Part shown: piece after piece, positions 45,501-57,325 of the stretch
Numbering within the stretch: position 1 is the stretch's first letter
Layout of the letters: the number at the start of each line of letters is the position of its first letter
Origin: Brachionus koreanus
Lineage: Eukaryota > Rotifera > Eurotatoria > Ploima > Brachionidae
Assembly: GCA_016987375.1 (NCBI GenBank)
Contig: PJRA01000453.1
Span: 1,155,854 to 1,219,853, forward strand
DNA length: 64,000 nt
Direction: 5' to 3'
The notes under the pieces: generated by a model
Database searches by the model: none
Told to the model about the DNA's origin: nothing
What the model saw: the letters and a program-made list of their open reading frames with translations, nothing else
Made by a program: the position numbers and the translations under genes

Positions 45501-46332
45501 TTTGAAAAAAAAAAAAAAGTTAATTTGGCGTTAATAAACAATGATAATTGATGATTAATAGGAGAAGGCCAATGTTGACTATACTTCGATAAAGTCTAGA
45601 CAAATATTAAAAATAATAGAAATCGATATATCAAATATTTAATAATTATTCGAACATTTTTTGAATGTTTCGTGAGCAATTATTGAAACTAAACTCGAGT
45701 GACTTGGAAACAAGTTCACTATTCCCAAAATACCAAATTTTAATAATATTTGAATTCAATTAGAAATGTTTGTCTCATTGTCACAGATATGAAAGCTCGT
45801 CAAACAAAAATTATTTTCATGCTATTTTTTGTATTATACAGGCTCTTTTTATTTTATTTTATTTTATTTCTTTTCAACATTCTAAACAATATACGTTTAT
45901 GACTCTTTTGCTTTTTATTTTATTTATTTAATTAGTACAAATTTGACCCAATTTAATGTGTGAAGCAAAACTAGACTGTAAAGACTACAATTCTCGCAAT
46001 TCAAGGCCTTTTTATCATTCAGTCGCAATCTCATAACTAATTGATACATTTGTTGTCATTGATTTTTTTGTTGGTAATTGTCATGTCAAGCAAAAGATTA
46101 ATAGCAAGTTGCCAAAAATCTCAAGTCCCCTAAAGTGTTTAATAGGCGCAATTTTTTTGTGTTTTTTTTTTTTTTTTTTCTATTTTTATTTTTTGCTCTC
46201 ATCACACAAACAAACAAATACTCTCTTTGGATTTTCTTTGGTTGTCTTTCATTTATTTCTATTTTTCAAATAGATACATTGTTTTTACTATTTAATTGTC
46301 TAGTGTAGTTCTGTAACTGACTTTTCCTGACG
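42504..46332 (+). other. Large intron/upstream region inside the LIMPETin locus
   Basis: 3.8 kb of AT-rich sequence between candidate first exons, holding the inverted-repeat element at 44788-45113 and an (ATTTT)n tract near 45850-45875. A pyrimidine-rich stretch precedes the exon at 46333 and may belong to its promoter. No further exon recognised. Confidence 0.5.
44788..45113. mobile_element. MITE-like element with GGTTTTGTGAATTT ends
   Basis: The left end reads GGTTTTGTGAATTTTAGTAC and the right end, reverse complemented, GGTTTTGCGAAATTTGGTAC. Both continue into A-rich tracts containing AGAACA. Total length is 326 bp with no ORF. The ends resemble those of the 35207-35522 element (GGCATTGTGAATTTTGG), suggesting a related family. 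The flanks show only a weak shared ATTAT, so the target duplication is unclear. Confidence 0.6.
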
Positions 46333-47772
46333 ATGAGTGAGGCTAGTTCGAGTATAGTCGAGCGAATACGAGCACTTGAAGGTGCTGGTATAACTGACGT
46401 GTTTGTTAAGAAACGTGTGCCATCCTATGCAGCCCAAGCGGCTGCCATTGGCGACTCCATTCACAACAATTATTCGGAGAGTTTGCTCGTGCCTAGACCA
46501 AAAACAACAAAAATATACCAAAATCCAGCCAATTATGCTCCAACGCATTCCGTGTCGAGTCTAAACTCGTCGCTTTCTTCGCCCCCTAATCGTCATTCTG
46601 AACCGGAAAACGACGAGCCAATAAACAATTTCTCAAATATAATTCCTGACATTTATGAGCACAGTGCAAGCATAGATCAGCGCACATCGAGTCGCAACGA
46701 ACTTAACACTTCAATGAATCGAGCTCCAAGCATCGATAGCATTGAGAACGAAATAAAAAGCCAAGAAATCGATTACCGTGTCACCAATTTGGTCAGCAAT
46801 TTAACTGATGCTAAAAATAATTTACGCCGAGTTAGTGTAAATCGCAATGAGTTCGATTACAATTTACAAAATAGTAATCGAGCCTCGGTAAATAATGAGG
46901 AAATATGTTTACAAGTGCCCGTTGAATCGTTACATCGAACTCCATCTGCTTCGTCCAACAATTCTGTGTTCAAATATGCCAAAAGTGACAGCATAACTAA
47001 CGAGCCAAGAGTACAAATGCCCTCTGGCTCGATTGAAAACATTTCCAATTTGAACATGTTCAATCCGTTGGGCAGCAAGAGAAGCTCGATGAGCAGTGTT
47101 GCACGAAATCAAATAGATGATGAATCGAGAAAAAATAGCAATAGTAGTAGTCACATTGTTAAATACGAAGCCAATCAATCCAATCAAGCTAACAACAATT
47201 TGTCAATACATGAATCTAGAAAAAGCAGTACAGCTAGTAGTTTCAAACACGGTCCAACTTTGATTAACGATGCACATAACAATTTATCCATGAATGAATC
47301 GAGAAAGAGTAGCACTAGCACCATAAAACACGAGCCGCCGAGTCTTTCTTATGAAGCCAAAAATTTGTCAATACACGAATCAAGAAAAAGCAGTAGTAGC
47401 ACCGCGTCTAGAAATGAATATGAGCCATTGAACGATTTGAATTTGGAAATGCATGAATCGCGAAAGAGCAGCATTAGCACACACAAAAGTGAAGTTAATC
47501 GTTGGAGTGACGTAAACTTGATGATCAACAATGATTTAAGAAAAACTAGCACTACCAGTATGAACAAGTCAGGAGAGCCTAGTCCAACGACTAATTTTAA
47601 AACATGGACTAATAACGAATCGAGAAAAAGCAGCACTAGTACACTAAAAGCCGAGCTTAGTCCCTCTAATTCTTTGTCAAGTGGTTTAAATAACAGTAGA
47701 AAAGAGAGTCCTAATTCTAATAATAAAAATAATAATAATATTAATAGCTATAATCAAAGTAATAAACGACTT
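46333..47772 (+). CDS. LIMPETin alternative first exon with Ser-rich repeats, 480 codons
   Basis: Starts MSEASSSIVERIRALEGAGI, with a short helical N-terminus (to about residue 60) and then a low-complexity Ser/Asn-rich region. From about residue 255 the phrase ESRKSSTST or close variants recurs about seven times at 25-45 residue spacing, each an Arg-Lys-Ser-Ser basophilic-kinase-like site. It ends in phase 0 at CTT|GTAAGT, so the next exon at 48752 (TTG ATA TAC) continues the frame. That joins this tail to a half LIM plus four LIM domains, a 775-aa product. Codon content is much richer in G+C than the flanks. Role of the tail unknown. Confidence 0.8.
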
Positions 47773-48751
47773 GTAAGTATTTTACAGTATTAGGTCTCTA
47801 AGCATCGTATTGAGGTTAAGTTTTAATTTGCTCGTAACCTAGTTTTTTTTAAGATTTAAATTTTTTGTTCAAGATTTGATTAAAGAGCGTCATTTCGTGT
47901 TTGAGCGCATTTCGTGCTCTAAATGACCAACACGATAAATTTTCGACTTTTTTTTTAGTTTTTTTTTTCTTGTTCTTTTTCTTGTATTTTTCGGGGTATT
48001 TTAAAAATTCGAAATATCAAAAAAACACGGAAGTTTGTTTTTAATCAAAATTGTTTTGGTTTGTTTGGCAAACATTTGATGGTCTTTCTTTTTTTTTTTT
48101 TTTTATCTAAAGTTGCAAATTTTTGACCAGACAAAAAATATATATTTGAGTTCGATTAGTATTGAATATGAATAATAAAAGAGAATTTTTCTCATTTTTT
48201 TTTTCAAATTTTTTTTTTTTTCTATTGCGTAAAAATCACATTTACAGAAGACTTTTAAATAAAGAAATAAAATAGAGAAAATTTATTAAAATATAATTTC
48301 CAATTAAATAGAATAAAAGAAATTAGAATTCGTTGTCATGATGATGGAATGGAGAAAAAAACAAATTTTTGAAAAAAATTTTTTTTTCGATTTAATTTTT
48401 TTCTGTTGTTGCTCGAATTTGATTTAAATAAGTACCTATTTGTACTCTGGCCACATATGCCAATGAAGCTAATTTCTTTTATTTCTTTTCTGTCTCTTTC
48501 TCTTTATTGCTCTCGATCTTTCTCTTTCATAATTTCTTCTTTAATCTTGAATTAATAGTTTGCCCAAAATTAATTGAAAATTTATTTAAATTTTTCAAGA
48601 AAAGGTAACAAGACTTAAGTGTGTTGTTATTTAGTGAAGATTTTATTTTTTGATAAACTTAAAAAAAAAATAAGAAATTTGCATTAACTATTGCTTAGTT
48701 GGAAATAAAATAAGAAATATTAAATTTTTTATTTTTTTTTTTATTTTAAAG
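47773..48751 (+). other. Intron before the common LIM exon
   Basis: 979-nt intron, GTAAGT donor and TTTTAAAG acceptor, very T-rich with several runs of ten or more T. No gene recognised. Confidence 0.75.
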
Positions 48752-49835
48752 TTGATATACAACGATCAAGTGACAAAAACAATGAGTCAAACAATTCATC
48801 CAGAGCATTTTGCTTGCTGGAATTGCGATACTTCGCTCACTGGTTCGCGGTACATCCTTAGAGACGAGCATCCCTATTGCATTAGATGCTATGAGGACTT
48901 GTTTGCCAATGAATGCGAAGAATGCCACAAAAAAATCGGCACAGACTCAAAAGACTTGTCCTACAAAGACAAACATTGGCATGAAAAATGCTTTTTTTGT
49001 CATGTGTGCAAGTTGCCGCTAGTCGACAAGCCATTCGGTAATAAGAACGACTCGTTGTACTGCAGCGAGTGCTATAATCAAGCATTTGCGTCCAGATGTG
49101 ACAAATGTGCACAAATATTCAAGCCGGGGATGAAAAAAATGGAATACAAAGGACAACAGTTTCATGAGACATGCTTTTTGTGCTATTCGTGTAACACTGC
49201 CATCGGAACAAAAAGCTTTATACCAAAAGAGAATAGAATCTACTGTGTGCCATGCTATGAGAATAACTTTGCGACCAAGTGTACTGAATGCATGAAAGTA
49301 ATATCACAAGGTGGTGTTAGCTACAAAAATCAACCGTATCACAAAGAATGCTTTGTTTGCACCCACTGTCAGCAGTCTTTAGCCGGGCAACGTTTTACTT
49401 CAAGAGAAGATCATCCCTATTGTTCTGACTGTTTCGGAAAGTTGTTTGCCAAAAAATGCTTTGCTTGTCACAAACCAATAACTGGTAAGTTTTTTTCTTT
49501 TGTTCATATTAATTTTTGCAAAAATACAAAAAGCCTTAAAAATTTGCCAATTAGTAAATCCTGATTTAAATTCAGGTAAATTGTTTGGTTTGAATTTTCT
49601 TTTCTTTTTTTTTTCTCTTCTAAAAAGCATGAAAATGGTAAAATTTTTAAAAAATTGATTTCTATTTTTTTGTTTAAAAGGCATCGGTGGTACCAAGTAT
49701 ATCTCTTTTGAAGACAGACACTGGCACAATGACTGCTTTATGTGCAATAGATGCAACTCGTCTTTGGTCGGGCGCGGATTTTTGACTGATGCTATGGACA
49801 TTTTGTGTCCAGATTGTGGCAAGAATGAACCATAG
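48752..49835 (+). CDS. LIMPETin/FHL common 3' exons: half LIM plus four LIM domains
   Basis: Exons 48752-49484 and 49681-49835 (phase 1 join, ACTG|GTAAGT). Begins with the second zinc finger of LIM2 (HFACWNCDTSLTGSRY). Complete LIM domains follow, starting CEECHKKIG, CDKCAQIFKPG, CTECMKVISQGG and CFACHKPITG, and the gene ends CPDCGKNEP at the stop. Order, spacing and linkers (for example SRYILRDEHPYC, GQRFTSREDHPYC) match FHL proteins and the C-terminus of LIMPETin. Joined to the PET-LIM1 unit it gives six LIM domains. Joined to the Ser-rich exon it gives the four-and-a-half arrangement of FHL. LIM domains are protein-binding zinc fingers of muscle, focal adhesions and nucleus. All zinc ligands appear intact. 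Confidence 0.93.
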
Positions 49836-52087
49836 AGCAGCATGTTATATTAATAGCATTAGATTTAGATCCTTAAGTTTTAAAAAAGCTTTGTCTTTCA
49901 AAATAGTTTTTCTTTCGTATTGTTTTTTTTTTCCAAATTTATATATTTTAATATTTGAAAAACAAAAAAAAAAACTTCTTCCAATGTTGAAAGAAAGAGC
50001 GTATTTTGAAATCAATGGCTTAAAATAACAAATGAATGCTTGACACATATATTTGACAACTTTATTAAATTATTTTTAGAGTAAATTATTCTTTTTGTTT
50101 TGCGCTGATTTGTTTTTTTTTTTAATTCAAATGAATAGAGTTATTTTAATCAATAAAATTTTTTTAAGTTTAAATCGATTTTTTATTTTGCTCGAAAATT
50201 TTTCTTACCATCGGTTAAATTTTTTTCTTTGATCAAAACCCTCAACAAAAAAAAAACTGAAACTATTCAACAAAGATTTTTTAAAAGTAAAAATAGAAAA
50301 AAATTCGAAATCTCTTTTAAAAAAAAACTAAACAATAAAACATAGAAAAGTATATTAGAAAATAGAGACATCTTTTAAAAAGAAATTTTTATGATCCTTA
50401 AATAATAAAAAATTTAATCACTGAAATTACTAGTTATCTAAATCACAACTTTTAAAAAAAAACTGAAAAATTTCTTTTTTATTTCAATTGCCGTTTGTTC
50501 AAATGATTTAATCTCAAAATTAAAATTAGTTCAGTTCTTGAAAAATTAAGAATCGGCCGAATTTGTCCTTGTTTAATAATTAGACTTAAACATTTTGTAA
50601 ATTTATTTTGTTTTTAAATAATTGTTTACAAAATACACTAAATAATAAGTATTTTTTTTTAGTTTGTAAATTTAACTTTAATAAGTATTGAATAAAAAGT
50701 TTAAATAATTGTGTAATTTTTCTTTTTTAATTGACTATTTATTCTCATTTAGGAAATTTTATAACTACAAATAAATAGTCAAGTTTTTTGTTTGATGTGT
50801 CCATAGAAAACTTAAAATAAAGTATCCTAGAAATGGATCAGCAAATATTTTTCTAAATTGATTAGCTGCATATACACTTGAAATTCAATCTTCAAAATCT
50901 AATGACTTTAAAATTTTAATAATATAGAAAAAAAAGCGCTTTAATTTGTTGTTTTTATTTTTGGGAAAAATGATTAAATTTTTTTTTCAAATAATTTAAA
51001 TTTATTTCAAGTTTTAGAATTAAAAAAAATTGATAAGATTTATTCTAGTAAAATGAAATCTTTTTGTCAATAATTTAAAAAATAAATAATTAACTCCTTA
51101 ATAGTTTTATCCTATTATATGTTACTTTAGACTGATAAAACCAAAGAAAAAAATAATTTTTTGATTAGATTAGTAGTAATTTGAGTATTTAACTACCGAT
51201 TAAGTGCAAGCTTAGTGACGACTAACAAACACAATTAAAAACGTCAAAAAAACAAAACCAATCATTTTGTAATTGATGGTTTTTCAGCGAAAAAGAAAAA
51301 AAAAAAGAAAAGTGAACTAAAAACTTTTGATTTAGCCCTTGAAACCATAAAAACGAGGCCTGTTCATTTAAGTTTTCATCACTTGATAAATAAATAATTT
51401 TTTTTTCTATTTTGTATGTGAGAACTTTATTTGTAGATCATAAGGGCACAATAAAATTGAAAAAGGTTCTAAATTTATAAAGCTACCGAATATTTAGAAA
51501 AATATTTACTTTTTTTTTCTTCTATTTTTTCATATAGTTTATTAACATATTGAAAATTTTGTATTTTTACCTGGAGATGGATAGTTTTTTTAGTTTCGTT
51601 GAAATTGCTTGGTTTCAACAACCACTATCGCTCTCTACTGCTCGTCTATGCATAAATTAACTACAATTTATTTTCACTTGATTACGTACCTTTTCGTTCA
51701 AGATACACTAATCTGATACCGTTTCGGTATTAGCCTACCTCGGGCACATCTAATGCAAATTTTCAAAATAAACCTTTTCATTAAACAAATTCATTGCATA
51801 ACTTTTTATTTTTTTCCCTCTAAATTTTTTTCTTTTTAAGCTTAAATTTCAAACAAATCGAAGGCAAAACAATAATTAGTGACATTTTTATTTTGTTCAG
51901 CATAGCACGAAAAATAGCGTCACATATTCTATTCAGGACAAATTTTTCTTAGATTTTTTGTTTTAACACATTCAAATTTATTATATCTTAAATTTTTTCT
52001 CTTTAATTATTCTTTTTTTTTTTCTTTTTGTTAGAATTTTCGATAAGATATAACTAGCTTGTTAACCACGTTATGCATTAAGATAAA
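49836..52087. other. Intergenic, no gene seen
   Basis: 3' region of LIMPETin (AATAAA near 50153) followed by AT-rich spacer. A 6-bp hairpin ATACCG-TTT-CGGTAT occurs at 51716-51730. An acceptor-like T-rich tract plus AG near 52034 precedes the next gene. Nothing else supported. Confidence 0.55.
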
Positions 52088-55000
52088 ATGTCATCGTTCT
52101 ATCAGTCCATAATAAATGTAATTTCGAAGCCAAGCGAAAAACGCTCAGACGACGAAATACGTCACATACTTGCCTGGTTTCTGAATTTGTTCAAAAAAAA
52201 AGCTGCCGTATTTGGCGATCTTAGACCAGGTTTATTTTTTTTTTAAATAAAAAAATCAATAAATTTTTGTTTTTCAAATTTTTATTTCAAGAAATTTTAA
52301 AGGACATAATCAAAAATTGTAGTTTTGAGACAAAAAAATGTAATGAGCTAATTATAAAACAGGGTGATATTGGCGACTGTTTCTATATAAATTTGCGCGG
52401 TAGGGTTTCTATTTACATAAATCATCAAAAGCACGACGAACATGATCGAATCGACTTGAACGATCATCCGTTCAGTTCAGACAATAGTGGTCTAAACGAT
52501 TCATTGAATGACAGTTTGTTTTTGGAAAATGGCGATAAAAGTCGCAAAATTAGAGAAAAATTGGGCAATTATGTAACTTCGCTTGGAGCTGGCGAAGGCT
52601 TTGGTGAAATAGCGCTAGTCAGCGAAGAAAATCGAACAGCTTCGATTATTGCTGACGAAACAACTGATCTAATGGTCGTCAATAGGACTTTGTATGCCCG
52701 GTGTCTTCAAGCACCCACTTTGCGCAAATTGCATGAAAAAACTCAATTTATAAACAGCTCGCCATTTTTTGGCAATTGGGCACCAAAAATGAAAAAACTG
52801 CTCAGTTTGTGTCTAGAGAGAGACATAGTGCCCTATGATTCGTATCTGGGCGTTCAAGGTCAGCCCGCTGATAGAATCTACTTTATTATAAGTGGCCAAG
52901 CTAAGGTTATTGTCGACTCGTCTAAACATGAGTCTCAGTATCCGCGCATGTATCCTCTCAAATTGCCCGAGAACAGAAATAAGCCTCTAACAGCAAATCT
53001 AATTGAGTAAGAGTTTTTTTTTGTTTATTATATTTAATAAATATATATTTGTTGTATATTATTTAATCAAAGAAAATCTAGTCAGATTAGATCAATTGGA
53101 ATAAGGCGTAGAAATCAAACGTTTGCTCAGGCTGAGTGGCAGTTGAAGAGCAAACATTTTGAAATTGGAATCATTGGCGCTGGTGAGATTAGTGGTTTGT
53201 GTGAGATCATTTTCGACATGTCTACTTATATGCAGAGTACAAAGTGCTTGGAAAATTGTGATGTCTATTACATATATAAAAGAAGCTATGAGCGTTTGAT
53301 TGCCAAACGAAACGCGTTTTGTATAAATAAAATGAAAGAATATGTCTATTTGAAACTAAGTGCAAGAAATCTTAGATTGAAAAATTTATTTCCTATTGAT
53401 TTGTACAGAAGCATTCAGTACATGATTGAATTGTCCTATCAGAAAAATCCAAATGAACAAGATATATACCAATTGATTAAGAAAAAGTATCATAGATCAA
53501 ATAGAATTAAAACTGCCAAGTCAATCGCACAAACCGATGAATTGCAAATAAATACTTTGGATAAAAATACTCAAGATACAGATAATGATAAAGGTATTTT
53601 TTTAGATTATTTTTTTGCTGATTATCTAGTAATAAAATTCATTTACAGTTCTTGATCAAAATTTTTTTTTTTTCAAAATAAACTCTATTTTATTTTTTGA
53701 ATTTAGATACACTTTAAAAAAGCTTTAATTTTGAAATTTTTTTCTCTTTAAAACAAAGTGTATGTTCACCATTTTTTTCTCAATTTTTTTCTCAATTTTT
53801 TTCATTAAAATTAGATTAGGCATTGTGAATTTTGAAACAAAAAAAAAACAAAAAAAATTTCAAATCCACAAAATGTGCAAAGGATATTAATAATATATAG
53901 ATAATAATATAATGTAAAATCTTCAGGAATAAGCTCGCTATGGTAGCTCTTATTTTTTGCAAGTGTTCGTCATAGTCAAAATTAGCATTTAAAGCTGTTC
54001 TTTGAGGCACCAGTTATTATTTCAAAGCCTAGTTGATTTTAGTGTTTGTTTATATTATTTAAATTTTAAATATTTGTATTTGTCTATTGTTTCGAAAATT
54101 TTTTCAAGCAATTTTATTCTTTTCGCGTGTACCTAAATTAAAATAACACAAACTCTTTGTTTAGAATGCTTTTTATAATCTATTAAATAAAATTTCCGTA
54201 AAATTTCTTTTTTTCCAAAAAGTGACTACTCAAATTAATTTTTATTTATTTAGATTTTTTTTTTTTTAATAAGTAATATAGAATTTTAGCTTTTATTTGA
54301 TATCTTTAATTTTGAAATAATTTAAGTTAAATTAAAAGATTTTGTGTAAAATTAACTTTTTAAATATTTCATAATATTTTATTAGATAAAAAAATTTTCG
54401 TTAAATAAACTAATGCATCAATTGTCAAAGTATTATAATTCTACCAAATCCACAAACTTCTTTTGAATATAATTTAATTGGTATTAAATTTGCATTGCAA
54501 GTTAATTTGTGAAAGGATTTTTAATTTTTTGATGGTAAAAAAATATTTTTTTCATTAATTCAAAAATTTTCATAATTAATTAAACGTATTTGTAACTATT
54601 TTTAATTAATTTTTCCCCTAAAAATTTTAAGACTTATTGAAATTTAAGCTTGAATTAATAAATAATAAAAATTAAAATCAATTGAAGAAGAATTAAATTT
54701 TTTCTCTAAGTTATTGACCAAGAAGATCAAATAAATGACCAAGATTTTTTACAATTAAATGGTCTTGAAGAGAGAATGAAAGAATGGCATCAAGACTTGG
54801 GCTTTGACAAAGTGGTTGTGTCCAAATTGAAAAGAATAAATTTAGAAGTGATTGATATATACTTTGAAATTTTTTTATCAAATTTTAATTAAAAAATTTA
54901 GAAAATATACAATAGTGAAATAAAAGAAGGAGCTAATGTACACATTAAACGATCAAATAATGATTGCGTCGATGCTAAAAACGCTGATATTCATTCAAGA

Positions 55001-55693
55001 AGCAACAGTGAGATCATGTCGACAAATAGTTCGTCTGATTCATCTTCTTCTGATTACTTACAGCCAATTCAAATTCAAATCAAATTTCACAAGCCTGAAA
55101 TAAATGAGTCAAAATCTTTAAATAGTTTGAGGTAAGTAGAAATAAATTTTAAATGCTTATTTTAAATTGAGTGCTGTAAAATTAATCAAATAAAATTATT
55201 AAAGTATTAAATTAATGCCGCTTCATGCTCACTTCGACGAATCACTATTAATATTGAATGATTCTTTGCAAACATCGCAGACTGCGCCATCAAGTGCGAT
55301 TAATAGACGCAAGAATTCAGCTTCTACTAATCAGGAAGAGCTTAGCGACGGTCGTCTAATAGATGATTCAATATTTGAAAATAATAAATATAGACGAAAG
55401 CAATCGATGCCAAACATAACGTTTAATCGAACAAATTCTAATAATATAAACGCGAATAAGCGCAAATTTTCGCTTGGCCAAATTAAGGTGTTTTTTTTCT
55501 TTGATTTAACAAGCTTTATTGAGCTTTTAATTAAAACAAAACAAAACAAAACAAAAAATAGTAAAATAACTTTTTTATCTTATTTAAGATTCAGAATCCT
55601 GTTAAACAGTACTCAAAGGAGGAATACCTTGCTCTCAAAGAAGAACTCAAAAAACAAATGAGAAAATTTAGTCTTTCAAGTGTTCATATTTAG
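52088..55693 (+). CDS. CNBD2: Cyclic-nucleotide-binding domain protein, CNBD2-like, 710 aa
   Basis: Seven exons join in phase: 52088-52229, 52292-53006, 53073-53593, 54711-54847, 54902-55131, 55205-55487, 55589-55693. The N-terminal helix region (KPSEKRSDDEIRHILAWF) aligns with vertebrate CNBD2. The first CNB domain (about 55-220) has a phosphate-binding cassette GEGFGEIALVSEENRTASI retaining Glu and Arg. A second CNB-like fold follows (GAGEISGLCEIIF) without the Arg, so probably not ligand-binding. The C-terminal 250 residues are Ser/Asn-rich (SSSDSSSSDYLQ, RRKQSMPNITFNRT) with no domain. CNBD2 is linked to sperm and cilia cAMP signalling in mammals; that role here is inference. An upstream 5' exon may exist, since the human protein has a longer N-terminus. 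Intron 3 (1.1 kb) carries a transposon end. Confidence 0.75.
53819..53862. mobile_element. Left end of a foldback/MITE element in a CNBD2-like intron
   Basis: Starts GGCATTGTGAATTTTG, as in the left end of the element at 35207, followed by the same A/C-rich tract. The opposite end was not found within 400 nt, so the copy is truncated or diverged. Confidence 0.55.
55533..55556. repeat. (AAAAC)n short tandem repeat
   Basis: Four to five pentanucleotide units in the last CNBD2-like intron, visible directly. Confidence 0.85.
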
Positions 55694-55981
55694 TTAAAAC
55701 TTAAAATAATTAATGAAATTTAATTTTGATTTTTTAAATTTTTTTTCTAATAAATTTATTTTGAAAAAATTTTCTTTAACTTGTTAAATTTATAACTAAA
55801 TGAATTGAAGTTGAAGCTTTTGAAAAAGAAAAAAAGAGAATTCAAATTTAAGAATAGAAGCTTCAAAGAATTCGATTTTTATTCGCTTATAAGCATGCAT
55901 TTATCAATGCCAAAGAGACCCATTAATTTGTCTAAGCTTTTCTCCATTCTCATGTTTCTACAAAGTTAATCATCGCTTGAG

Positions 55982-55989
55982 TATAAAAA
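55982..55989 (+). promoter_or_regulatory. TATA-like box of the second Reeler gene
   Basis: TATAAAAA about 55 nt upstream of the ATG at 56044; a start about 30 nt downstream would give a very short leader. It suggests this gene has its own promoter, unlike the Reeler gene at 18369. Confidence 0.5.
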
Positions 55990-56043
55990 CGAGAATATTT
56001 AAAAAATTTTTATTTCAATTAAAATTTAAAGAGAAACAAAAAA

Positions 56044-57325
56044 ATGATTTCTAAAACAACCATTTTTGCTACTTTTTTCATATTTTCGGCTTTTCTTGAA
56101 GCGCTTCCTACTGGCGCTCCACTAAACACATGCCAAAGCATGCTTCCTCGTCACAACGTCGAACCAATTGACACTGTTAATCCTCCATACGAAATTGTCT
56201 ATTCTCCAGTAAACAATTCTACTCTCAAAGTCACACTTCAATCAAAAAAAGAAGAAAATTTCTTCAAAGGATTTTTAATTCAAGCTAGACGAGATTGGAA
56301 TGATGAAGCTATTGGTAAATGGTCAACTAGTGAAGAGAGCACAAAAACTATCGATTGCTTTGATCGAGAGAACAGTGCTGTAACTCATGACCATAGACAA
56401 AATCCAATGTCAAGAAGAAATGGCTTTAATAAATTAACTTTTCTCTGGACCTGTCCCGAAGAACTAACACCAGAAGGAATAATTTTAATGTAATTTTTAT
56501 TTTTTTTATTTTTATTTTTAAATTATAATGCTTAAATTTAGAGCTACTGTTGCCGAAAGCTCAAAAGTTATTTATGTAAATGTGTCCAATGTGGTTCATG
56601 TGGAAAAACCAAAATCATTTGAAGCCATTTCGTTCGATGAATTTGGTGAAACAACCCAAGAGTTAATGAGAGATTCATTCGACTTTGAAAAAGTGTCTCG
56701 AAAACAACAAGAAAACACTTTTGACACAGAGCCTCAAATGGACATTGAAAGAATGAGACCAGTCGAAATGAATGAATTGGCTGATCGAAACATGGGAAGA
56801 GTTGTTAGACCACAAGTTGAACAAGAACAAACCACTCCAATGAATGTCGATTCGTTTAGTAGAAAAATGAACAACCAAAAGTTATTTGTGCTTGAAGAGC
56901 CAGTTAAGTCTTTGAATGAGTCACCAATGAGCATTATGAACGATGAAGACTTGATAAAATCTCAAAAGTTGAGTAAACTTAAATCAATGATTAGCAGAAA
57001 TGGAAAGAAATTAATGCCAAAGGAGCCAGTTGAACAAAACGAGTCTATGATGGCATCAGATGAAAAAATGCAATTTAATGATAAACATAGAAATTTTATG
57101 ATGGATGAGAATAACGAAGAAACAAAATCAATGCAAAATATTGTTGGCCAAAATAGACAATTAGTTAGTGCCAATGATTTGTTTGGTAATGAAAAGAGCG
57201 AAGAAAATGTGGTTGCCAAACAAGAATCTCGAATTGATAACGAGAAAAATATGGAAATAAATCGACTTAAAGCGCAAATAAGAGTTTTAAATTTGAAATT
57301 AAAAAAAATTTTAGAAAACAATTAA
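56044..57325 (+). CDS. Secreted Reeler-domain protein with Met/Glu-rich tail, 409 aa
   Basis: Two exons, 56044-56489 and 56542-57325, split in phase 2. A signal peptide (MISKTTIFATFFIFSAFLEA) precedes one Reeler domain (LPTGAPLNTCQSMLPRHN ... FFKGFLIQAR ... GKWS ... IDCFDRENSAVTHD ... TFLWTCP ... ATVAESSKVIYVNV). After residue about 175 comes a long unconserved tail rich in Glu, Lys, Asn and Met (EFGETTQELMRDSFDFEK, MSIMNDEDLIKSQKLSKL), ending in a short coiled coil (INRLKAQIRVLNLKLKKIL). Compared with the paralogue at 18369-19084 it has fewer introns and adds the tail. The tail looks natively unfolded and may mediate oligomerisation; this is inference. Function unknown. Confidence 0.85.

Noticed and set aside
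46857..47636. Several long minus-strand frames opposite the Ser-rich LIMPETin exon
   Set aside because: They mirror the plus-strand Ser/Asn repeat codons; the plus frame has the start, donor and phase continuity.
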